Source: Streptomyces sp. TG1A-60
Lineage (GTDB): Bacteria > Actinomycetota > Actinomycetes > Streptomycetales > Streptomycetaceae
Assembly: GCF_037201975.1 (NCBI RefSeq)
Contig: NZ_CP147520.1
Span: 3,534,001 to 3,598,000 of the forward strand
Direction of reading: 5' to 3'
Length of the DNA: 64,000 nucleotides
The position numbers and the translations under genes were made by a program. The notes under the pieces were generated by a model. The model was not told the origin of the DNA. It did no database searches and saw only the letters and a program-made list of their open reading frames with translations. Each line of letters begins with the position of its first letter. The stretch's first letter is position 1. This document shows, piece after piece, positions 41,736 through 51,029 of this stretch.

Positions 41736-43583
41736 TCACCAAGCGTCTTCGGGGACGGACATGAGGATGGTGTCCAGCCGGTCCGCGATGGAACGTTCGG
41801 CAGTCACCAGCGGAAGCACCTCCTGGGCGAAGAATCTGGCAGTGGCAATCTTGCCCAGACAGAAAGCCTGTCGCGCTCGGATTGCGCCATCGCCGTCGGA
41901 GGGCAGCTGCGCCAGGACCGCCTCGGCGACCAGCGCCTGCCGCAGCAGCAGCCAGCCGATCAGCACGTCACCGGTGGCCATCAGCAGCCGGGTGGTGTTG
42001 CGGCCCACCTGGTACACGGTGGCCGGGTCCGTGAAGGACTCCAGCAGGTGCCCGACCATCGATTCCGCCATGCCCCGCAGGTCCTCCAGAGCCCGGCCGA
42101 GCAGCGCGCGTGCTTCGACGAGCGGGCCGTTCGAGCCGCCCTGCGCGGTATTCTCCACTTCGCTGAGCAGCGCGGCGAACGCCTTCCCTCCGTCGCGGGC
42201 CAGCTTGCGGAAGAAGAAGTCGAGGCCCTGGATCGCGGTGGTGCCCTCGTACAGGGTGTCGATCTTGGTGTCCCGGATGTACTGCTCCAGAGGAAGGTCC
42301 CGGATGTATCCGGCGCCGCCGAAGATCTGCAGGGCGTGGTTGAGTTGCTCGCAGGCGCGCTCGGAGCCATACCCCTTGACGACTGGGAGAAGCAGGTCGT
42401 TGAGGGCCTTCGCCGCGTCGTCGGCGGTGCCGGCGGCCTCCGCGGCGGCGATGCGGTCCTGGATGGTGGCGGTGTAGAGCACCAGGGCGCGCAGCCCCTC
42501 CGCGTAAGCCTTCTGCAGCAGGAGGACGCGGCGCACGTCGGGGTGGCGGATGATCGGCACGCGGGGGGCCTCACGGTCCGCCGCCAGGGCCAGGTCCGCG
42601 CCTTGGACGCGCTCGCGGGCATAGGCGACGGCGCCGAGGTGCGCCGTCGACAGGGTGGCCGCGGACTTGACACCGATGATCATCCGGGCCTGCTCGATGA
42701 CCTGGAACATCTGCCTGATGCCGTTGTGGACGTCGCCCAGCAGCAGGCCGACCGCCGGCTGTTCGGCGCCGAAGGTCAGCTCGCATGTCGCCGACGCTTT
42801 CAGTCCCATCTTGTCCTCGAGGGCGGTGGCGTGAACACCATTGCGGGCGCCGAGCCGGCCGGTCTCATAGTCCTCCACATGGAACTTGGGCACCAGGAAC
42901 AGCGAGAGTCCCTTCGTGCCGGGGCCGTGGCCCTCGGGGCGGGCGAGCACGAAGTGGACGATGTTCTCGGACAGGTCGTGCTCACCGGAGGTGATGAACC
43001 GTTTGACGCCCTCGATGTGCCAGGTGCCGTCGGGCTGCGGGACGGCCCGGGTGCGGCAGGCCCCGACGTCGCTGCCGGCCTCCGGTTCGGTGAGGACCAT
43101 CGTCCCGCCCCATTCCTTCTCCACCATGAGCCGGGCGAGCCGCCGCTGCTGGGGGGTGCCGAGTCGGTCGAGGATCTGTGCGAAGCCCGCCAGCCCCTGG
43201 TGGAGGTAGACGGCCGGATTAGCGCCGAGCGCCAGTTCGGCGACGGCCCAGCGCAGGGACGGCGGCACCGCGGCTCCGCCCAGTGAGGCGGACAGGTCGA
43301 GGAGGTGCCAACCGCCGTCCATCCAGGCGCGGTACGCCCGCTTCAGGGATGCGGGGAGGGTGACGACCTTGGCCACCGGGTCGTAGACGGGCGGGTTGCG
43401 GTCCGCGTCGGTGAACGCGTCGGCCAGTTCACCGACGGCGAGCCGGGCCACCTCAGCCAGTACGGTCCGCGCGGTGCTCACGTCGGTGTCGGCGAAGGCG
43501 CCCTGGCCGTAGGTTTCGGCGCAACCCAGCACCTCGAAGAGGGTGAACTCCAGGTCCACCGGATTCGGCTGGTAATGGCCCAT
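41736..43583 (-). CDS. Acyl-CoA dehydrogenase with C-terminal extension
   Basis: The 615-residue flavoprotein is of the long acyl-CoA dehydrogenase type. Marks are GTMVLTEPEAGSDVGACRTR, IEGVKRFITSGEHDL, the FAD/substrate strand NALQIFGGAGYIRDLPLEQY-like (here ALQIFGGAGYIRDLPLEQYI), and IYEGTTAIQGLDF-like with Glu as probable base (TLYEGTTAIQGLD). It introduces an alpha,beta double bond in acyl-CoA or acyl-ACP. It follows the aminotransferase gene by 43 nt in the lipid operon. Whether it serves the product or general beta-oxidation cannot be told. Confidence 0.85.
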   Translation of the reverse strand: MGHYQPNPVDLEFTLFEVLGCAETYGQGAFADTDVSTARTVLAEVARLAVGELADAFTDADRNPPVYDPVAKVVTLPASLKRAYRAWMDGGWHLLDLSASLGGAAVPPSLRWAVAELALGANPAVYLHQGLAGFAQILDRLGTPQQRRLARLMVEKEWGGTMVLTEPEAGSDVGACRTRAVPQPDGTWHIEGVKRFITSGEHDLSENIVHFVLARPEGHGPGTKGLSLFLVPKFHVEDYETGRLGARNGVHATALEDKMGLKASATCELTFGAEQPAVGLLLGDVHNGIRQMFQVIEQARMIIGVKSAATLSTAHLGAVAYARERVQGADLALAADREAPRVPIIRHPDVRRVLLLQKAYAEGLRALVLYTATIQDRIAAAEAAGTADDAAKALNDLLLPVVKGYGSERACEQLNHALQIFGGAGYIRDLPLEQYIRDTKIDTLYEGTTAIQGLDFFFRKLARDGGKAFAALLSEVENTAQGGSNGPLVEARALLGRALEDLRGMAESMVGHLLESFTDPATVYQVGRNTTRLLMATGDVLIGWLLLRQALVAEAVLAQLPSDGDGAIRARQAFCLGKIATARFFAQEVLPLVTAERSIADRLDTILMSVPEDAW

Positions 43584-43626
43584 GGTCGGTGATCTCGCTC
43601 CCTGTCTGTGTAGGCGGCGCCGACTC

Positions 43627-44727
43627 TCAGCCAGCGGTGGCCGCGGGGCCGTCAAGCATGGTTCGCAGGGCGGTGGCGAGGCGTTCCACGTCGGGCTCCG
43701 TGCCCACGGTGATGCGGAGCCGGCCGGGCATGTCGAGCGCGTCGAGCGCGCGGACGAAGATGCGGTGCTCGGCGGCGAGGCGTGCGGCGAAGGCGGTGCT
43801 GTCGCACGGCGGCGGTACCTCCACCATCACGAAGTTGCTCGCGGACGGCGCGTGCGTGAGCCCCAGCGCGTCCAGCGACTTGCAGAGCAACTCGCGCACC
43901 CTGGCGTTCTCGGCGCGCACGCGCTCGAGGTGCTCCGGCTGCTCCAGCGCCCGCAAGACGGCCCGCTGGGCCTGCCGGTTGACGTTGAACGGCAGCGCGC
44001 CGGCGGTGGCGGACACCCGGGCGACGAGGTCGGCGGGGCCGATGACGACGCCCATGCGTACGGAGGCGAGGCCCCACGCCTTGGAGAACGTCCGCATCAC
44101 CAGCGCCCGTCGGCCCTCGCGCACCGCCTGGAGGGCGAACTCATGGGCGGGTCCGGCGAAGTCGATGTAGGCCTCGTCGAAGACGACGACGACGCCGGCG
44201 TGTTCGGCGCGGTCGATGAGGTGCCGGACGGACGCACGGTCGAGGAGCGCGCCGGTCGGGTTGAGAGGGTTACAGACGAAGGTGAGGTCGGCGCCCGCGC
44301 CGATCCGGTCACCGAGTTCCCCGACGGGGAGATCGGCGCCGTCCAACGGGACGGTTACAGGGGTGCGGCCCACGGACGCGGCGGACACCACGTATCCAGG
44401 GAAGGTGGTCGCGGTGGTCACGACGGACGTGCCAGGTTCGCGCAGGAAGGTCAGTGAGGTGAGCAGCACCAGTTCGTCGGTGCCGTTGCCGACGGCGACC
44501 ATGTCGGGGGCGACCCCGAAGTGGGCGGCCAGTGCCTCGCGAAGCTTCAGGCAGTCGGCGTCCGGGTAGCGGTTGAGGTGGCATGCGGACTCGTCGTGCA
44601 CCGCGTCGACGGTGCCGGGCGGCGGGCCGTAGGGGTTTTCGTTGAGATGGAGCCGGAGGTGGTCTCCGCCGTCGACGATCCCGGTGTCGGCGAAGAAGCC
44701 CGGTGGCAGGACCTGCCCCTGGGACAT
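43627..44727 (-). CDS. HisC-like PLP aminotransferase
   Basis: The 366-residue fold-type I aminotransferase is similar to histidinol-phosphate aminotransferase: LHLNENPYGPPPGT, NRYPDADCLKLREALA, VGNGTDELVLL, FVCNPLNPTGALL, FDEAYIDFAGP and PLP-Lys in MRTFSKAWGLASVRMG. There is no histidine operon around it, so it is more likely a dedicated enzyme for a pathway aldehyde or keto acid in the lipid cluster. The ATG at 44727 follows GAGGAAGG. It lies 58 nt after the acyl-AMP ligase gene. Confidence 0.82.
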   Translation of the reverse strand: MSQGQVLPPGFFADTGIVDGGDHLRLHLNENPYGPPPGTVDAVHDESACHLNRYPDADCLKLREALAAHFGVAPDMVAVGNGTDELVLLTSLTFLREPGTSVVTTATTFPGYVVSAASVGRTPVTVPLDGADLPVGELGDRIGAGADLTFVCNPLNPTGALLDRASVRHLIDRAEHAGVVVVFDEAYIDFAGPAHEFALQAVREGRRALVMRTFSKAWGLASVRMGVVIGPADLVARVSATAGALPFNVNRQAQRAVLRALEQPEHLERVRAENARVRELLCKSLDALGLTHAPSASNFVMVEVPPPCDSTAFAARLAAEHRIFVRALDALDMPGRLRITVGTEPDVERLATALRTMLDGPAATAG

Positions 44728-44785
44728 GGAAATCCTTCCTCTCACGGGCCGGCCGGGCGGTGTGCGGTCCGGCCGACCGTCCGGC

Positions 44786-46438
44786 TCAGTCGAGCCAGAC
44801 GCGGGCGATGGTCTTCAGCCGGTTCTCGTCCCGGCCGAGCAGGTTCCGGCAGCGAAACCGCTGGATCTTGCCGCTGGGTGTCCGGGGCAGGTGTCCGCGC
44901 TCCACGAAGACGCACTCGGAGAGCGCGATGCCGGCCTTCTCCAGGGCGACCCTGGCGGCGCGGTCGGCGATCGAGTGGAAGTCGTCGCTGCGGCGCGCCG
45001 GTTCGAGGAGCAGGACGAGCCGGGAGACGGGTGTGCCGGGCACCTCGACCAGCGCCGAGCAGCCCTTGCGGACCGGGCCGGTGTCCTCGATCGCCGACTC
45101 GATCTCACCGGTGTAGATGTTGCGGCCGCCGACCGAGATGAGGTCGTCGGCGCGGCCCACGAAGAACACCTCGCCGTCGTGGACGAACCCCACGTCGCCG
45201 GTGCGCAGTTCGCCGTCGCGGAAGCGTTCGGCGGTGCGCTGCGGATCCCCGTGGTAGCCGGTGGCCAGGCTGGGCGTGGCGACCAGCAGTTCGGAGACCT
45301 GGCCGGGCCGGTCGGTGCGGACCAGGACGCCGGGCAGGGGCGGGCCGTTGGACACCAGCCGGGTGGCGCCCGGGGCGTCCTCGGGGACCTCCACGACCCT
45401 GCCGTCGAGCAGGGCCGCCTCGTCGAAGCCGCGTACCGACGGCCGCTCGCCCAGCGGTGTGCTGGCGATGGCGAGCGTCGCCTCGGCCATGCCGTAGGCG
45501 GGCATGAACGCCTCCGGGGTCAGCCCGGAGGACCGGAACGTCTCGGCGGCGGCGTTCAGGGTGCCCCAGTCGACCCGTTCGGCGCCCACCACGAACACCT
45601 TCAGCCTGAGCGGCTTGGGCAGGACGCCCCGGCCCTGGGCCCGGGTGGCCAGGTGGAGGGCGGTGTTGGTGCCGGCCGTCATGGTCGCGCCGAACTCGGA
45701 CATGTCACGGAACCATGTGCGTGGCGCCATGCCGAACCGCTCGGGCGTCGACAGTACGAAGTCGTGGTCGAACGCCCAGGCATGCAGCATCGTGCCGAAC
45801 ACGCCCATGTCATGCGAGAGCGGTAGCCAGGAGGCGATCGTCTCCTGGCCCGGGCGGCCGTCCGACATCTGTCTCAGCATGTGCAGTTGGGTGCTGATGG
45901 CGCGGACGCTGAGCTCGCAGCCCTTGGGCAGACTGGTGCTGCCGGATGAGTACTGGATGAACGCGGTGTCTTCGGTGCCGGGCGGCTCCGGGTCGATGCG
46001 CCCGTCGCGGTACAAGGACGTCCAGGTGAGCACCGGAAGTTGCGCGGCCAGCCCCTCCGGGACGAGGGGGCGCAGCCGCTCGTCGACGAGCAGGGCGGCC
46101 GGGTCGAGCCGCTCGCTGAGCACGCTCAGCTGGTGCCCGTACTCCTCGGGGGCCTGCCCGCGGGCCGGCAGCGGGAAGGAGGCGACGGCGCCGCCCGCCA
46201 GCCAGATGGCGAGCAGCCCGCGGACGGTGTGCGCGGAGTTGGTGAGCACGGTCGCGACCCGGGTACCGGGCCGCACCCCGGCGGCGCGCAGGGCGAGCGC
46301 CATGCCGTGCGCGTCCGCGACCACCTCGCTCCACGGCAGGTGCCCGAAGCCGTTCTCCTCCCAGTGGTGGAGGGTGCCATGCGACTCCCTCCTGAGCAGC
46401 AGGTCCCAGAGTCCGTCGTTCCTGGCCGCCACGGTCAC
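44786..46438 (-). CDS. Fatty acyl-AMP ligase (FAAL)
   Basis: The 550-residue ANL enzyme is of the FAAL group: FIQYSSGSTSLPKGCELSVR, SWLPLSHDMGVFGTML, a short VVGAERVDWGTL motif, MPAYGMAEATLAIAS, and LRTGDVGFVHDGEVFFVGR, with Lys in LPRTPSGKIQRFR. FAALs activate free fatty acids and pass them to an ACP rather than to CoA. The acceptor is probably the ACP encoded at the start of this operon. The GTG start at 46438 overlaps the desaturase stop. The desaturase neighbour indicates an unsaturated acyl chain. Confidence 0.85.
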   Translation of the reverse strand: MTVAARNDGLWDLLLRRESHGTLHHWEENGFGHLPWSEVVADAHGMALALRAAGVRPGTRVATVLTNSAHTVRGLLAIWLAGGAVASFPLPARGQAPEEYGHQLSVLSERLDPAALLVDERLRPLVPEGLAAQLPVLTWTSLYRDGRIDPEPPGTEDTAFIQYSSGSTSLPKGCELSVRAISTQLHMLRQMSDGRPGQETIASWLPLSHDMGVFGTMLHAWAFDHDFVLSTPERFGMAPRTWFRDMSEFGATMTAGTNTALHLATRAQGRGVLPKPLRLKVFVVGAERVDWGTLNAAAETFRSSGLTPEAFMPAYGMAEATLAIASTPLGERPSVRGFDEAALLDGRVVEVPEDAPGATRLVSNGPPLPGVLVRTDRPGQVSELLVATPSLATGYHGDPQRTAERFRDGELRTGDVGFVHDGEVFFVGRADDLISVGGRNIYTGEIESAIEDTGPVRKGCSALVEVPGTPVSRLVLLLEPARRSDDFHSIADRAARVALEKAGIALSECVFVERGHLPRTPSGKIQRFRCRNLLGRDENRLKTIARVWLD

Positions 46439-47445
46439 TCCACGTCCACGAGCGAGATGTCGGAGCCGTCGCGGGAGCGCTCCGCCATCGGGACGATCTT
46501 CTGCTGGCCGTCCAAGAGTTCCTGCTTGCTGAGCGTGCTGCCGCTGACCCGGCTGATGCCGGCCTCGCGCATGGTCATGCGCTCGGGGTCGATGCGGATG
46601 ACCTTCCAGGCCAGCCGGGTCTTCTCCAGCGTCCAGATGAAGATCGCAGAGATGTCCACCTCGTACCACTTCATCCCGTGCCGGGCGGAGCGAGGGAACG
46701 CGTGGTGGTTGTTGTGCCAGGCCTCACCGAAGGACGGAATGGCCAACCAGGCGACGTTGCGGGACTCGTCCGTGGTGGTGAAGCGGCGCCGGCCGAAGTA
46801 GTGGCCGATCGAGTTGACCGCGTACGTCATGTGGTTGATCAGGAAGATCCTGACCAGTCCGCCCCACAGGACGCCGGTGAGCATGGCCTGTACGGAGCCG
46901 CCGGTCACCGCGAAGGCGATCAGGCCGGGCAGCAGGACACCGGCGGCGGCGACGAGCAGGAAGTTCTCGCTCAGCCAGCGCATGGACTTCTCCCGGACCA
47001 GGTCCGGGCAGTAGCGAATCGGGTCCGAGCTGAGCTTCACGTTGAACAGCCAGCCGAGGTGGGCGTGCCACATGCCGGCGAGCGCGCCCTTGAAACCGGG
47101 CTCGAAGCCCAGGTGCGGGCTGTGCGGGTCGCCCTCCTTGTCGGCGACCCGGTGGTGCTTGCGGTGGTGGGCCGCCCAGATGATCGGCGGGCCCTGGCCC
47201 GCCGTCACACCGGCCGCGGCGAGCGCCACCCGTATCGGCTTGTAGGTCTCGAACGCGCGGTGCGTCAGCAGCCGGTGGTAGCCGGTCGAGATGCCGATGC
47301 CCGAGATCACGTACATGATCGCCGTGACCAGGACGTCGGTCCAGCCGAAGATGTGGTTCCACGCGAGCACCATGGCGGCGCCGAGCGCGAGCAGCGGTAC
47401 CACGGAGACCACGAGCATGTACCAGCGATGTTCCCTGCCGTCCAT
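46435..47445 (-). CDS. Membrane acyl desaturase (delta-9/acyl-lipid type)
   Basis: The 336-residue membrane di-iron desaturase has the three His boxes HRLLTHRAF, HHRKHHRVAD and HNNHHAFP, with four hydrophobic segments around them. It inserts a cis double bond in an acyl chain. It begins 61 nt after the exporter gene and overlaps the FAAL start, so it is probably a dedicated cluster enzyme, not the housekeeping desaturase. Confidence 0.88.
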   Translation of the reverse strand: MDGREHRWYMLVVSVVPLLALGAAMVLAWNHIFGWTDVLVTAIMYVISGIGISTGYHRLLTHRAFETYKPIRVALAAAGVTAGQGPPIIWAAHHRKHHRVADKEGDPHSPHLGFEPGFKGALAGMWHAHLGWLFNVKLSSDPIRYCPDLVREKSMRWLSENFLLVAAAGVLLPGLIAFAVTGGSVQAMLTGVLWGGLVRIFLINHMTYAVNSIGHYFGRRRFTTTDESRNVAWLAIPSFGEAWHNNHHAFPRSARHGMKWYEVDISAIFIWTLEKTRLAWKVIRIDPERMTMREAGISRVSGSTLSKQELLDGQQKIVPMAERSRDGSDISLVDVE

Positions 47446-47506
47446 ATCCCCCTCTATCCCTCATTCTCTTGGTCCTGTGTGGTGCACTCGGCGCCGCCGG
47501 GGTGGG

Positions 47507-48994
47507 TCAGGCGCCCGAGGTCGTCTCCGGGTCGAACTCGGTGCGCAGCGCGGGCAGCACCAGTGCCAGCGCGGCGGCGCAGGCGCTGAGCACCGTGCCG
47601 ACGAGGAAGGCCGAGTGGAAGCTCGCCAGCAGGGCGTCGGGCATCGCCGTGCCCGAGGCCACCTCGTCGTCGAGGGTGCTGCTGGCGAGTGCCGCCAGCA
47701 CCGCGAGGCCGGTGGCGCCGCCGATCTGCTGGCCGGTGTTGAGGACGCCGGAGGCCGCTCCGGAGTCCGCCTTCGCCACGCCGCTCACCGCGGCAACCAC
47801 CAGGGGCACCATCGCCAGGCCGTATCCGGCGGCGCACAGCAGCAGCGTGGGCAGGACGTCGGACACGTACGAGGCCTTGACGGGGGCGCCTGTCAGCAGT
47901 CCGAGGCCGACGGTGGCGGTGCCGAGCCCGACCAGGCACAGGATGCGGCTGCCGAGCCTCGGCATCAGTTGGATGGCGATGCCGGAGAACACCGCCATGG
48001 TCACGCCGAACGGCGCCCAGGACAGGCCGGCGCGCAGGGGCGACCACTCCTGGAGCACCTGCATGTACTGGGTCAGGAAGAAGAAGATCCCGTACAGGCC
48101 GGAGGCCGCGAGCAGCATCATCACGTTCGCCGCGGCGATCTGCCGACTGGCGAAGATGCCGAGCCGGATCAGCGGCTGGGAGGCGCGCAGTTCCCTGATG
48201 ACGAAGCCGGCCAGCAGCAGGCCGGCGCCGATGAGTCCGGCCACGGTGGCGGTGGAGCCCCACGGCCGGTGGCTGGTGCTGATCACGGTGTAGACGAGAA
48301 GCAGCAGCGCGGAGGTGATGAGCAGGGCGCCGGTGGTGTCCGTCGACGTGCCCTTGGCCGGCGGCTCACGGTCGGCGAGCGCGGGCCGCAGGGCGAGTGC
48401 GAACAGCAGGATGCCGACCGGGATGTTGACAAAGAACACCCAGCGCCAGTCGATGATGTCGGTGATGACACCTCCGAGGAGCACGCCGGAGACCCCGGAT
48501 ATACCGGTGAGTCCGCCCCACACCCCGAGGGCCTTGCGGCGCTCCTTCGCCTCGGTGAAGAACGTGATCAGGATGGACAGGGCGGCCGGGCTGAGCAGTG
48601 CCGCGCCGAAACCCTGGGCGCCGCGCGACACGATCAGCATCTCGGGCGTGGTGGCAAGACCGCAGGCGAGCGAGGCCGCGGTGAAGACACCGAGACCGGC
48701 GAGAAACACCTTGCGCCGGCCGAAGAGGTCCGCGCACCGGCCGCCGAGCACGAGGAAGCCGCCGAACAGCAGCATGTACGCGTCGATGACCCAGGCCAGC
48801 GAGGCCTGTTCGAAGTCCAGCGCGGTGCGAATCGTCGGCAGCGCCATCGCGACGACGGTGTCGTCGATGATGACCATGAACTGCGCACCGCAGGTCACCG
48901 CGAGGACGAGGCCTGCCGCCTTGCCCGCCGATCCGGCCGTCGCGTTGTCCTTGGCCGTGGACGGGGCCGTTCCCCTGCCCATGCTTTCTCCCAT
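47507..48994 (-). CDS. MFS exporter, DHA2 (EmrB/QacA) family
   Basis: The 495-residue protein has fourteen predicted helices and the DHA2 signature: IIDDTVVAMALPTIRTAL in TM1, GRCADLFGRRKVFLAG loop and SRGAQGFGAALLSPAAL (motif C-like). It probably exports the product of the lipid cluster and gives self-resistance. The ATG at 48994 follows GGGAGA. It is within the operon, 71 nt after the SDR gene. Confidence 0.85.
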   Translation of the reverse strand: MGESMGRGTAPSTAKDNATAGSAGKAAGLVLAVTCGAQFMVIIDDTVVAMALPTIRTALDFEQASLAWVIDAYMLLFGGFLVLGGRCADLFGRRKVFLAGLGVFTAASLACGLATTPEMLIVSRGAQGFGAALLSPAALSILITFFTEAKERRKALGVWGGLTGISGVSGVLLGGVITDIIDWRWVFFVNIPVGILLFALALRPALADREPPAKGTSTDTTGALLITSALLLLVYTVISTSHRPWGSTATVAGLIGAGLLLAGFVIRELRASQPLIRLGIFASRQIAAANVMMLLAASGLYGIFFFLTQYMQVLQEWSPLRAGLSWAPFGVTMAVFSGIAIQLMPRLGSRILCLVGLGTATVGLGLLTGAPVKASYVSDVLPTLLLCAAGYGLAMVPLVVAAVSGVAKADSGAASGVLNTGQQIGGATGLAVLAALASSTLDDEVASGTAMPDALLASFHSAFLVGTVLSACAAALALVLPALRTEFDPETTSGA

Positions 48995-49065
48995 TCGACG
49001 ATCTCCCAGTGGGTGGTGGTTGGTGCTTGTGGGGGGATGCCACGCGGCCCACCGGACCGCGTGGG

Positions 49066-49980
49066 TCAGGAGGGGGTCGTCCGTGCCACGACCCGGTTGA
49101 GCCGGTCCATGCGGGTGGCGAGGCTCATCCGGCCCTCCAGTCGGAAGGCGGGCAGCCGTCGGCCGTCGACGTCGGTGAAGCCGTACTCGCCAGCGAGGTC
49201 GCCGACGGCGAGAACCTGGCCCGACCGCTCCCCCACGGCGGGGTCGGCTGCCAGGTGGGCGATGGCGCGGCCCACGTACTCCGGGGAGTGCACGACCGCG
49301 GCCGGGCCGTCGCCCAGCGCCTCCCAGGCCGCCTCCACCCGCTCGGTGCGCACGAACCCGGGGTGCAGGGAGAGTGCGGTGACGCGCTTCTTGCGCAGGT
49401 CGGCGGCGAAGGCCCTGCCGAGCCGGTCGTTGGCGGCCTTGAACACGTCGTACGCCGCCTGCCCGAGGTAGGTGTCGCCGTCGGTGAAGCCGATGCCGAC
49501 GATCAGGCCGTTCAGGCGTTCGAACATCAGCGGGGTCAGCAGCCGGGTGATGTCGTACTGGGCGCGGAGCGACCCCTCGCACAGTTCGTACCGCCACATG
49601 GGCTGGTCCCAGTACGGGGCGTCGAAGCGGACGTCGGCGGAGCGCTCGTAGCCCGCCCAGGCGTTGTTCACCAGCAGGTCGAGGCCGCCGTGTTCGGCGC
49701 GGACACGGTCGGCGAGGGCCTGGTTGTCGTCGGTCGAGCGGTGATCGCAGCGCACCGCGACGCCGGTGCCGCCGCGGGCGGTGATTTCCTCGGCGGTATC
49801 GTCCACCGTGCCCGGCAGACCCTCGGTGCGGCCCTCTCCGCGGGTGCTGCGCCCGGTGACGTACACCGTGGCTCCCGCGTCGCCGAGGGCCAGGGCGATG
49901 CCGCGCCCCACGCCGCGGCTGGCGCCCGTGACCACCGCGACGGCGCCGGCCAGCCTGGGCGGCTTCCAATCCTCGTTCAC
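49066..49980 (-). CDS. SDR-family oxidoreductase
   Basis: The 304-residue SDR has the cofactor loop VVTGASRGVGRGIALALGD, GRSTRGEGR (NADPH-type basic residues), LLVNNAWAGYER, and the Tyr-Lys pair in AAYDVFKAANDRLG. It resembles DHRS1-like SDRs with an inserted loop after the second strand. In the lipid operon it probably reduces a keto group. The GTG start at 49980 follows GAGAGGA. Confidence 0.82.
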   Translation of the reverse strand: MNEDWKPPRLAGAVAVVTGASRGVGRGIALALGDAGATVYVTGRSTRGEGRTEGLPGTVDDTAEEITARGGTGVAVRCDHRSTDDNQALADRVRAEHGGLDLLVNNAWAGYERSADVRFDAPYWDQPMWRYELCEGSLRAQYDITRLLTPLMFERLNGLIVGIGFTDGDTYLGQAAYDVFKAANDRLGRAFAADLRKKRVTALSLHPGFVRTERVEAAWEALGDGPAAVVHSPEYVGRAIAHLAADPAVGERSGQVLAVGDLAGEYGFTDVDGRRLPAFRLEGRMSLATRMDRLNRVVARTTPS

Positions 49981-50009
49981 GTGTGCGTCCTCTCTGGCTG
50001 AGCGGCCGG

Positions 50010-51029
50010 CTAACTGAGGTGGGCGGAGGCGTACTCGAGCGTCCGCAGGTAGGCGTCGGTGTCCTGGACGTGCGGAATGCCGTACCGCTCGCGCAGTTCG
50101 CGCAGGGACGTCGGCAGGATGCCTCCGCTGCACCGGGTCACCTCGCTGACGTCCCGCAGCACCGACAGGTAGGAGCGGGCTGGCGGCGGCAGTCGGCGCA
50201 GTTCCTCGGGGTCGAGGCGGTCGGGGTCGGTGACCGGGATCGGGCCAAGGGTGCGGCCGAGGCCGGCCGCGTGTTTGGCGCACACCTCGATGGCACGTTC
50301 CATGGTCATGGCCTCGTCGCCGTAGGTGACCCAGAACGCTCCCTCGTCGTCACCCAGTTCGACCGCGCGCAGCACGGCCTTGGCGAGCAGGTCCTGCGGC
50401 ACGATGTCGATCCGGTTGCCCTGGTGGACCGGGATGAACGGAGCCCGGCCGCGGCAGATCCAATCGGACATCAGCTGCACGATCTGGCCGCGCGACGTCC
50501 AGCCGGTGGCCGAGTCGCCGATCAGATTGGTGGGGCGGAACACGGTGTGCTGGATGCCGCTGTCGCGCAGCAGCTGTTCGGAGCGCAGCTTGGAACGAAC
50601 GTAGTTGGTGGTGACGTTGGTGTCGCTGAGCCGGTGCGGGGCGTCTTTGAAGAGCGCGGCCACGAAGGCGGTGCTCATGAAGTGGACGGTGGCGCCTGCG
50701 CGTTCGGCGAATTCGATCACTCGGCGGGTGCCGTCGATGTTGACTGGTTTGTACCGCTCGTCGGCCAGTCCCCACTCGGTCAGCCCGGCCGAGTGGATGA
50801 CGGTGTCGACGTCGCGGGCCAGAGCCCGATAACTGTCCTCGTCGAGTCCGAAGCGCTCCTGTGCCAGATCAGCGCCGAGGATCTCGTCGGTGCCGGGCGG
50901 CAGGGCCGCGCCGCCGGGCCGGGCCATGGAGATGACCCGCAGCGGGCGGCCTGGCACCTCGCGCAGAACGGCCTGGCCGACGACGCCTGAGGCGCCGGTC
51001 AGCAGCACGGTGCGGCGCTGTCCGGTCAT
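50010..51029 (-). CDS. Extended SDR (male-sterility/thioester-reductase-like NAD-binding protein)
   Basis: The 339-residue extended SDR has LLTGASGVVGQAVLREV, IHSAGLTEWGL, the Tyr-Lys pair in TNYVRSKLRSEQLL, and HTVFRPTNLIGDSATG. This resembles the NAD(P)-binding reductase domain of fatty acyl reductases and NRPS terminal reductases. It could release an acyl-ACP as aldehyde or act as an epimerase; the aminotransferase in the operon makes an aldehyde substrate plausible. The ATG overlaps the FAD oxidase stop. Confidence 0.8.
   Translation of the reverse strand: MTGQRRTVLLTGASGVVGQAVLREVPGRPLRVISMARPGGAALPPGTDEILGADLAQERFGLDEDSYRALARDVDTVIHSAGLTEWGLADERYKPVNIDGTRRVIEFAERAGATVHFMSTAFVAALFKDAPHRLSDTNVTTNYVRSKLRSEQLLRDSGIQHTVFRPTNLIGDSATGWTSRGQIVQLMSDWICRGRAPFIPVHQGNRIDIVPQDLLAKAVLRAVELGDDEGAFWVTYGDEAMTMERAIEVCAKHAAGLGRTLGPIPVTDPDRLDPEELRRLPPPARSYLSVLRDVSEVTRCSGGILPTSLRELRERYGIPHVQDTDAYLRTLEYASAHLS

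Noticed and set aside
43627..44727. Histidine biosynthesis hisC
   Set aside because: No other his gene nearby and the gene lies in a lipid/secondary-metabolite operon; kept as HisC-like only.
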